A stretch of 8,737 nt of DNA from an uncultured Micavibrio sp. (GTDB taxonomy: Bacteria > Pseudomonadota > Alphaproteobacteria > Micavibrionales > UBA1664): the NCBI GenBank assembly GCA_937896295.1, contig CALBME010000095.1, positions 1-8,737 on the forward strand. The letters are read 5' to 3'. Position numbers and translations under genes: made by a program. The notes beneath the pieces were generated by a model. The model was given only the letters and a program-made list of their open reading frames with translations. It was not told the origin of the DNA and did no database searches. Shown in pieces: positions 1-4,618 of the stretch (position 1 is its first letter; each line of letters opens with the position of its first letter).

Positions 1-22
1 GAGAGAGTCGCGTCGCTCTCTC
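1..22. repeat. Short GA/TC inverted repeat (hairpin)
   Basis: The first seven bases (GAGAGAG, 1-7) are the reverse complement of CTCTCTC at 16-22, leaving an 8-base loop. The element touches the window edge, so its true left end is unknown. It lies directly next to the larger palindromic repeat and may belong to the same inserted or dispersed unit, or may be the terminator stem of a gene left of the window. Neither reading can be decided here because there is no following T-run. Confidence 0.45.
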
Positions 23-23
23 C

Positions 24-93
24 CCGTCATTGAAGGAGCGAAGCGACGAAGCAATCCAGCTTCCGGATTGCTTCGCTACGCTCGCAATGACGG
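24..93. repeat. Dispersed intergenic palindromic repeat
   Basis: Two arms form a long imperfect hairpin. The outer 9 bp pair perfectly (CCGTCATTG at 24-32 with CAATGACGG at 85-93). The inner 10 bp also pair perfectly (GAAGCAATCC at 48-57 with GGATTGCTTC at 65-74) around a 7-base loop. The left arm has about 5 extra bases in the middle, giving a bulge. The core wording (gtcattg..gagcgaagcgacgaagcaatcc) is the familiar GC-rich palindrome found in many copies between genes of several alphaproteobacterial and other genomes; that is from memory, not a search. It ends 28 bases before the stop codon of the minus-strand chimera at 121, so it could also act as a transcription-ending or mRNA-stabilising stem. 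It contains no coding potential of its own. Confidence 0.8.
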
Positions 94-120
94 TGGAGAT
101 AGCTGCGGCCTCTTCGGCAG

Positions 121-351
121 CTAATTCACCTGCCGGTCTTTCCCCACCCAATACGGGTCGCGCAGATTGCGCCGCAGGATCTTCCCCGACGGATTGCGCG
201 GCAGCGCCTCGATCACCTCGCTCAAGGTTTCTTCGTCGATGTCTGCAAGGAGAACCTGCGCCCCCTCCTCCAGCAAGGCTGCCGTACAGGCGAGGCCAAT
301 GCCGCTGGCTGCACCCGTCACCACGGCGGTCCGGTTGGCAAAACGCATCAT
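121..351 (-). pseudogene. Chimeric remnant: SDR N-terminus fused in frame to acyl-CoA synthetase C-terminus
   Basis: This is a 76-codon reading frame made of pieces of two unrelated enzymes. Residues 1 to about 48 are the start of a short-chain dehydrogenase/reductase: a first beta strand, the NAD(P)-binding TGAASGIG motif at residues 12-19, and the acidic end of strand two in LLADIDE. SDRs normally run about 250 residues, so the catalytic Ser/Tyr/Lys are all missing. Residues from about 50 to the end, including LPRNPSGKILRRNLRDPYW, match the last segment of AMP-forming acyl-CoA synthetases, where the Lys of the PSGK motif takes part in adenylation. Those enzymes run about 500-550 residues, so nearly everything before that point is absent. 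The start is ATG at 351-349, with AGGA at 364-361 nine bases upstream; a second ATG follows immediately. The simplest reading is a deletion that joined a dehydrogenase gene to the end of a neighbouring ligase gene, leaving the original start signals and stop. It is very unlikely to be an active enzyme, although a short protein could still be made. Confidence 0.75.
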
Positions 352-400
352 GAAACATATTCCTGTTGGCAAAAAATCGTTGCCGGATAAGAATACCCCC

Positions 401-1207
401 ATGCGCAATTCCTGCAATGCCGTATTGGTCGTGCTTTCTTTCATCGCTCTGGCGGGAATAACCGGCGCGGCACGGGCGCAGAACATGCCGGGCAACATGC
501 GGGGGAACGGCGACCTGGTCATGCCGGGTCCCGACAATGACAATGGCGCACGCCTGCTGATGCAGTTTGCCGCCAACAACGATGAATTCGACCGCACCCT
601 GACCGACCTTGCCCGTGTCGTCTACCGCCGCCAGATTCCCGAATGTCAGGCCTTTGACCAGGTGGTCCGCCAGCTGCCGACCCCTTATGGCGGCCTGACC
701 TTCCCGCTGGCCAAACCGACCAACAAATTCCCCGCCCCCCTGAACGGGTTATGGGTCGAACACATGAAGATCCGCGGTTGCGGCAAGGTCTACCAGATCA
801 ACCTGCTCGCGATTGCCCGCAACGAAGGCAAGGCACCCCTGACCCTGGCCATCCTGCCTGGCGAAACCCTGTCCGACCCCGGCCAGCAGGGCAGTGTCCT
901 GCGTATGTCGTCACAGGCAATCCGCAAGGCCAACGCCACCTGCTCGGATGACCCTGCCCCCACCTACACCCGCATGATCGGCTACCGCCAGGTCGACGGC
1001 GGCATCGGGAATACCGATGCCCGCATGGGCTGGTTCGAGGAATGGACTTTTGCCTTCTGCCAGAAAAAGGTCCCGGTTCAGGTCGCCTTTATGCCCAACG
1101 GGAATGGCGGATACGACATCAAGACCCGCGTCGTCGGCGCGGATGCGCCAGCGGACAAAGCCGCTGACGCCACGCCTGCAACAACGCAGCAGACGCCTTC
1201 GGAATAA
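401..1207 (+). CDS. Exported protein of unknown family with four cysteines
   Basis: The predicted protein has 268 residues. A signal peptide is clear: a short N-terminus (MRNSCN), a hydrophobic core at about residues 7-21, and an ARA cleavage site before Q27. The mature protein should therefore be periplasmic or secreted. It has exactly four cysteines (82, 127, 181, 220), which fits two disulfides formed in the periplasm. No catalytic motif is recognised. The middle holds alternating strand-like stretches (YQINLLAIA, APLTLAILPGET, EEWTFAFC, VQVAFMPNGNGGYDI), suggesting a beta-rich fold. The last 25 or so residues are a low-complexity Ala/Asp/Thr tail. The ATG at 401 is chosen because the signal peptide begins there and GGATAAG lies about 10 bases upstream. 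An in-frame ATG at 350 would add 17 polar residues in front, has no ribosome site, and would overlap the opposing start. It is divergent from the chimera and converges with the rimK-like gene, its stop being 7 bp from that gene's stop. I do not recognise the family. Confidence 0.85.
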   Translation: MRNSCNAVLVVLSFIALAGITGAARAQNMPGNMRGNGDLVMPGPDNDNGARLLMQFAANNDEFDRTLTDLARVVYRRQIPECQAFDQVVRQLPTPYGGLTFPLAKPTNKFPAPLNGLWVEHMKIRGCGKVYQINLLAIARNEGKAPLTLAILPGETLSDPGQQGSVLRMSSQAIRKANATCSDDPAPTYTRMIGYRQVDGGIGNTDARMGWFEEWTFAFCQKKVPVQVAFMPNGNGGYDIKTRVVGADAPADKAADATPATTQQTPSE

Positions 1208-1214
1208 CTCCGTA

Positions 1215-2255
1215 TTACGCAGCAATATTCATGCGGCTCTGATCCTTGGTCTTGGATACAGCCACGCGTTTTTGCGGCATTTTGCTGCGGCCCCATTGCA
1301 GAATCTTGCCCAGAATATCGGTGCCTGTCGGGGGCGTTTTCGCCGCCGGCATCTTTTGGCCGCACTTGGCAACAGCCGCTTCGAGAATGGCCGCCGCCGC
1401 GTTGATGTTGCAGCTGGGCTCAAGCCCCGAAAAACCGGGCGATGAGTTCGCCTCGCACACGGTGAAGCCGTTTTCATCGAACAGAAGGTCGATGCCGGTT
1501 ACTTCAAGGCGCAGTTCGCTGGCAACCTGAACCGCCAGTTTTTCGATCTCGGGCGTGATCGGATGAGGCTGCCCCGCCCCGCCACGGCTGATATTCGATT
1601 TGAACGAACCTTCCGCACCGCGGCGTTCCATCACCGCCAGAACCTTGCCCTGCACGACAAAGACGCGTAAGTCGCGACCAAAGCTGGAATTGACATATTT
1701 CTGATAGATGATGTGTTGCTGCGCACCGGCCTCGACCATCATGTCCATCAGGTCCTTGAATTTGTCCTTGGTCTCGGACAGGAACACACCGCCCCCACGC
1801 GTGCCCTTGAGGGTTTTGACAATCAGCGGGAAACCCAGTTCCTTTTCGATCATGTCGAGATCGGGCGGATACTTGCCCAGCATGGTGCGCGGCACGGGAA
1901 GCCCCTGCGCGGCCAGAACCTGCAGCGTATGCAGCTTGTCGGCCACCGTTTCCACCACGCGCGGCGTGTTGAGGAATGGCACGCCCAGACGCTCGTAAAA
2001 GCGCATGACCGAATAGCCGGTATATGTCGTCTCGGTACCCGTTCGGGGAATGATGACATCGGGCACGTCCAGCATCTTGCCTTCATACATGGCGCGCCAG
2101 TCACCCTTGGAATCCACCAGCATGTCGATCTGGTCCGGGTTCATCACCTTGTAATCGATGCCGCGTTTCTCGGCCTCGTCGCAGATACGCAAGGTCTCTT
2201 TGGCTTCGGGATAGCCTTCTTCAAGCGGGCCGTGGAAAAAGATCCATATTTTCAT
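1215..2255 (-). CDS. rimK: RimK-family ATP-grasp ligase (probable alpha-L-glutamate ligase)
   Basis: The protein has 346 residues and the layout of the RimK family, cytoplasmic ATP-grasp enzymes that join glutamate (or another amino acid) to a protein or small-molecule carboxylate using ATP. E. coli RimK adds glutamates to the C-terminus of ribosomal protein S6. Visible landmarks in order: VIIPRTGT (68-74), the conserved DKL..LQ.L helix (106-114) preceding the ATP-grasp domain, lysine K147 in PLIVKTLKG, the glycine-rich loop GTRGGG (151-156), RDLRVFVV (194-201), ERRGAEGSFKSNISRGG (210-226), and the metal-binding D256, E268 and N270 in TGIDLL and EANSSPG. All key residues are present. It is about 45 residues longer than E. 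coli RimK owing to a basic, Lys/Pro-rich tail after residue 300. The start is supported by AAGG in AAGGTAACTCC just upstream of the ATG. No S6 gene lies nearby, so the substrate is open; relatives act on other targets, and the symbol marks the family rather than proven S6 modification. Confidence 0.88.
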   Translation of the reverse strand: MKIWIFFHGPLEEGYPEAKETLRICDEAEKRGIDYKVMNPDQIDMLVDSKGDWRAMYEGKMLDVPDVIIPRTGTETTYTGYSVMRFYERLGVPFLNTPRVVETVADKLHTLQVLAAQGLPVPRTMLGKYPPDLDMIEKELGFPLIVKTLKGTRGGGVFLSETKDKFKDLMDMMVEAGAQQHIIYQKYVNSSFGRDLRVFVVQGKVLAVMERRGAEGSFKSNISRGGAGQPHPITPEIEKLAVQVASELRLEVTGIDLLFDENGFTVCEANSSPGFSGLEPSCNINAAAAILEAAVAKCGQKMPAAKTPPTGTDILGKILQWGRSKMPQKRVAVSKTKDQSRMNIAA

Positions 2256-2275
2256 GGAGTTACCTTAACGTTCGG

Positions 2276-2281
2276 GTTATA
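2276..2281 (-). promoter_or_regulatory. Candidate -10 box for the rimK-like gene
   Basis: Read on the minus strand, these bases are TATAAC, five of six matching the sigma70 -10 consensus. They lie about 20 bases upstream of the ATG at 2255, which would give a very short leader carrying the AAGG ribosome site. The -35 region is weak: TTGTGT at 15-bp spacing is the best match, and it falls inside the palindrome at 2292-2313. This arrangement suits a promoter that depends on, or is blocked by, a protein bound to that palindrome. The assignment is by eye only. Confidence 0.35.
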
Positions 2282-2291
2282 GGAGAGGGAG

Positions 2292-2313
2292 TTGTGACAC
2301 AATTTTGTCACAA
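2292..2313. promoter_or_regulatory. Palindrome upstream of the rimK-like gene (operator candidate)
   Basis: TTGTGACA (2292-2299) and TGTCACAA (2306-2313) are perfect 8-bp inverted repeats separated by 6 bases. The same stretch also holds CACAATT twice in direct orientation with an 11-bp period (2298-2304 and 2309-2315), about one helical turn. The element overlaps the expected -35 region of the rimK-like promoter and lies 37-58 bp before its start codon. The half-sites resemble CRP/FNR-type halves (TGTGA and TCACA), but with 10 bases between them instead of 6, so a classical CRP site is not supported. A dimeric regulator binding here is inferred. The rest of the 141-bp gap (2256-2396) shows no gene or clear terminator. 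Confidence 0.5.
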
Positions 2314-2396
2314 TTGGCAAGCCCCTCCGATTTCACCAAACAAACGAGGGACTTAAGCACTTGGTTCCCCGCGCGGCCGAAACGAAACTCAAACTG

Positions 2397-2948
2397 TTAA
2401 AAACCTGAACCCGGCTCGGCCAGATAAGCCACTTCTTCCGGGGTCGAGGTCCGGCCCAGCAGCGCGTTGCGATGGGGGAAGCGTCCAAACCGGGCGATGA
2501 CATCCCGGTGGCGCAGCGCATAATCATGTCCCAGCGGGTCGTCTTTTTTCATCGCCGCAAACAGGGCCACGGACCGGTCCTGATCCTCAAGCGTTTCGGC
2601 ATGCTCGAACGGCAGGTACAGAAAGCGGCGTTTGACCGGCGGCATCAGCATGTCGAAACGCCGGTCCAGCGCATGGCGGGCCACCTGAAGCGCCTTGGCA
2701 TCGGTGGCAAAGGCCTGCGGACTGCCCCGGAACATGTTGCGTGGAAACTGGTCGAGAACGATGATAAGGGCCAGCGCCCCCTCCCCGGTATCCATCCAGC
2801 CGTCATAGATACCGGCCGAGGCCAGATCATAATCACCCACAAACCGCGTACGGATCTGGTCGTCGAAGGCGTCGTTCTTCTGGAACCACTGGGCCGGGGC
2901 CGTTTCTTCGAACCAGAACCGTAAAATGGCCGCACGGCTATCTCTCAT
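2397..2948 (-). CDS. DUF924 family protein
   Basis: The protein has 183 residues and is recognised as DUF924 by its conserved phrases in order: an N-terminal ILRFWFEE with WF following (8-22), LDQFPRNMFRG (65-75), FLYLPFEHAE (109-118), and HRDVIARFGRFPHRN with LGRTSTPEE (147-172). Family members are all-helical cytoplasmic proteins of about 180-200 residues with a TPR-like fold; their biochemical role is not established. The length here is normal and nothing conserved is missing. I chose the ATG at 2948 because relatives begin a few residues before the FWF motif. A frame-matched ATG at 3005 would add 19 residues (MHKSFKLLI...) that do not resemble the family and would lie in the AT-rich regulatory region. 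The ribosome site for 2948 is weak (GGA about 9 bases upstream). It is co-directional with the rimK-like gene but 141 bp away and probably separately expressed. Confidence 0.88.
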   Translation of the reverse strand: MRDSRAAILRFWFEETAPAQWFQKNDAFDDQIRTRFVGDYDLASAGIYDGWMDTGEGALALIIVLDQFPRNMFRGSPQAFATDAKALQVARHALDRRFDMLMPPVKRRFLYLPFEHAETLEDQDRSVALFAAMKKDDPLGHDYALRHRDVIARFGRFPHRNALLGRTSTPEEVAYLAEPGSGF

Positions 2949-2978
2949 AAACCAAGTCCATTCACTCGTATTTATTAA

Positions 2979-2991
2979 AATCAATAATTTA
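2979..2991 (+). promoter_or_regulatory. Candidate IHF-binding site in AT-rich divergent region
   Basis: AATCAATAATTTA matches the published IHF consensus WATCAANNNNTTR at every defined position. It lies in a strongly AT-rich island (about 2958-3010) inside otherwise GC-rich DNA, the usual setting for IHF bending. It sits 31-43 bp upstream of the DUF924 start on one side and far upstream of the efflux operon on the other, so it could shape either promoter. A 6-bp inverted repeat (AAATCA 2978-2983, TGATTT 2994-2999, 10-base spacer) overlaps it and offers an alternative reading as an operator. A short degenerate consensus in AT-rich DNA can match by chance. Confidence 0.4.
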
Positions 2992-3038
2992 AATGATTTG
3001 TGCATTTTTAGCTGACCAGTAAGATCAGCCGCTTTTTC

Positions 3039-3056
3039 CTGTGATCTACACCACAG
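3039..3056. promoter_or_regulatory. CRP-like palindrome upstream of efflux operon
   Basis: The bases CTGTGATCTACACCACAG contain TGTGA (3040-3044), six spacer bases and CCACA (3051-3055). This departs from the classical CRP site TGTGA-N6-TCACA at a single position, and the outer C/G pair extends the symmetry. It lies about 190 bp before the start of the adaptor gene and about 90 bp before the DUF924 start, so either could be controlled. Alphaproteobacteria have many CRP/FNR-family regulators, some with different site preferences, so the bound protein cannot be named. Confidence 0.45.
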
Positions 3057-3093
3057 TCAGATACCGCGACCTGTGAAAAGACCCGTGTATAAG

Positions 3094-3120
3094 TCTGTCC
3101 ATACCACGAACATCTGTCCA
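3094..3120. promoter_or_regulatory. Direct repeat TCTGTCCA x2, 19-bp period
   Basis: TCTGTCCA occurs at 3094-3101 and again at 3113-3120. The 19-bp spacing, just under two helical turns, places both copies near the same face of DNA. The pair lies between the CRP-like palindrome and the putative efflux promoter (-35 at 3158), roughly 40-65 bp upstream of that -35, which is a common place for activator half-sites. Only two copies are seen, and an 8-bp repeat could be chance. Confidence 0.3.
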
Positions 3121-3157
3121 GTCCCGATCCTGCGACAAAGAAATTAATGCCCGGGGA

Positions 3158-3186
3158 TTGAAGTTCCGTCCAAAACCAACAATATT
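3158..3186 (+). promoter_or_regulatory. Candidate sigma70 promoter of the efflux operon
   Basis: TTGAAG at 3158-3163 and AATATT at 3181-3186 are separated by 17 bases. Each matches four of six consensus positions, including the TTGA start of the -35 box. Transcription would start near 3193, giving a leader of about 55 bases before the adaptor ATG at 3248, which carries the AGGGG ribosome site at 3234-3238. No other hexamer pair between 2949 and 3247 looked better by eye. No regulator gene is adjacent, so control would come from distant factors or the sites at 3039-3120. Confidence 0.35.
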
Positions 3187-3247
3187 CCTGCGCATAAAGA
3201 ATGCCGATCTGGTCACCCGGATTGCCGCATATAAGGGGATACCGGGA

Positions 3248-4618
3248 ATGAAAATCAGCCTCAAAATCGCACTGCTGGCCGCAGTGCTTATCAGTGGTCT
3301 GTCTCTCGCTGGCTGCGACCAGCTCAAGGGCAAGGATGAAAAAGCCGCACAGGGCGGCGCAGCCCCCGCCGGCGCTGGGGGACCGCCCCCCGCAGCACCG
3401 GTAACGGTCGCAAAACCACTGGTCCAGCCGGTCAATGAATGGCGTGAATTTTCGGGCCGCTTTGAAGCCACAAACACCGTTGATGTCCGCTCCCGCGTGT
3501 CCGGCTACCTGACGCAGGTCCTGTTTAAAGACGGCGCCATCGTCAAAAAGGGCGACCCGCTGTTCATCATCGATCCCCGCCCGTTCGAGGCTATCCTGCG
3601 CCAGCGTCAGGCGGACCGCGCCCTGGCCGCATCGCAGGTGACCAGCGCCCAGAACGACTACCAGCGCGCCCTGGAGCTTTTCAAAACCGGCGACGTCGCC
3701 CAGGCCCTGCTCGACCAGCGCAAGGCCGCCGCCGACGCTGCGCGCGCCTCCGTCGCTGCGGCACAGGCCGCGGTCGACTCCGCCGCCCTCGACATTACCT
3801 ACACCCGCATCACCGCCCCCATCACGGGCCGCATCAGCCGCAACCTGATCACGGTGGGCAACCTCATCAACCCCGGTCAGGACGTGCTGACGACCATCGT
3901 TTCGCTCGACCCCATCTATTTCTATTTCGACGTCGATGAGCAGACCTATCTGGCCTATAGCCGCACCATCGCCGCACAGGGCGCGGGCAGCGACCGCAAC
4001 GCCACCGGCCTGCCGGTATCCGTCGCCCTGACCGATGAAAAGGATTACACCCACCCCGGCGTCATGGACTTCATCGATAACCAGATGACGACCGGCACCG
4101 GCACCATGCGTGGCCGCGCCGTTCTGGAAAACCCCCAGATGCTGATGACCCCCGGCATGTTCGGCCGCGTCCGCATCCGCACCGGCACGGTCGAGGCCGG
4201 CATCCTGATCCCGGATTCCGCGATCATGGTCGACCAGTCGCGCCGTCTGGTCTACGTGGTGGGTGAAGGCAATGTCGTCGCCAGCCGCACGATCGAAACC
4301 GGTGCGCTGGATCGTGGCCTGCGCGTCGTCACCAAGGGCCTCGACGGGTCCGAGACCATCGTCATCAACGGACTGCAGCGTGCGCATGAAGGCGCGCCCA
4401 TCACGCCGGAACAGGGCACCATCACCCCGTCCGACCTGAACGCGCCCGCCAGCGTGAGCGACCCCACCGCGGCCCCGGCGGCAACGCCGGAAGATACGGG
4501 AGCCGGTGCACCCCCCGCAGCCGGACCCGCGCCGGAAGCAACTCCGGCGGCTGAGCCTGCCGCCCCTGCGCCTGCCCCGGCTGACGCAGCCCCCGCCGCT
4601 GAAGGAAACGCACAATGA
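3248..4618 (+). CDS. RND efflux periplasmic adaptor lipoprotein (MexE/AcrA family)
   Basis: The protein has 456 residues and is the membrane fusion protein of a tripartite efflux pump, linking the inner-membrane transporter to an outer-membrane channel. Residues 1-23 are a lipoprotein signal ending in the lipobox LAGC, so C23 should be lipidated and anchor the protein in the inner membrane. After a Gly/Pro/Ala linker come the first half of the lipoyl domain (VRSRVSGYLTQVLFKDGAIVKKGDPLFIIDPRPFE, about 81-114), a coiled-coil hairpin (about 116-178), the second lipoyl half (ITAPITGRISRNLITVGNLI, about 188-207), then beta-barrel and membrane-proximal domains up to about residue 380. FYFDVDEQTYLAYSR is close to the MexE-type sequence as I recall it. 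The final 60 or so residues are an Ala/Pro-rich tail not usual in the family. ATG 3248 is chosen because it gives the lipoprotein signal with AGGGG nine bases upstream. The gene ends overlapping the transporter by ATGA. Confidence 0.93.
   Translation: MKISLKIALLAAVLISGLSLAGCDQLKGKDEKAAQGGAAPAGAGGPPPAAPVTVAKPLVQPVNEWREFSGRFEATNTVDVRSRVSGYLTQVLFKDGAIVKKGDPLFIIDPRPFEAILRQRQADRALAASQVTSAQNDYQRALELFKTGDVAQALLDQRKAAADAARASVAAAQAAVDSAALDITYTRITAPITGRISRNLITVGNLINPGQDVLTTIVSLDPIYFYFDVDEQTYLAYSRTIAAQGAGSDRNATGLPVSVALTDEKDYTHPGVMDFIDNQMTTGTGTMRGRAVLENPQMLMTPGMFGRVRIRTGTVEAGILIPDSAIMVDQSRRLVYVVGEGNVVASRTIETGALDRGLRVVTKGLDGSETIVINGLQRAHEGAPITPEQGTITPSDLNAPASVSDPTAAPAATPEDTGAGAPPAAGPAPEATPAAEPAAPAPAPADAAPAAEGNAQ

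Noticed and set aside
167..400. N-terminal extension of the exported protein to an ATG at 167
   Set aside because: It would overlap the chimera antisense, bury the signal peptide 78 residues inside the protein, and lacks a ribosome site.
1713..2282. Plus-strand open frame opposite the rimK-like gene
   Set aside because: Antisense shadow; the minus strand shows every ATP-grasp landmark.
2292..2313. Classical CRP or FNR site at the rimK-like promoter
   Set aside because: The half-sites TGTGA and TCACA are 10 bases apart rather than 6, and no TTGAT-N4-ATCAA pattern is present; kept only as an unnamed palindrome.
2321..2360. CCCTC/GAGGG pair between DUF924 and the rimK-like gene as a terminator
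   Set aside because: Five-base arms with a loop of about 19 bases and no T-run; too weak to call.
3011..3036. Possible terminator: GCTGA/TCAGC stem followed by a short T-run
   Set aside because: The stem is only 5 bp with a 9-base loop, the T-run is separated from the stem, and no plus-strand gene ends upstream of it.
3008..4615. Open frame of 535 codons on the minus strand opposite the adaptor
   Set aside because: Same effect of codon bias; low-complexity Gly/Arg/Val composition, no start signal, and the plus strand encodes a convincing lipoprotein adaptor.
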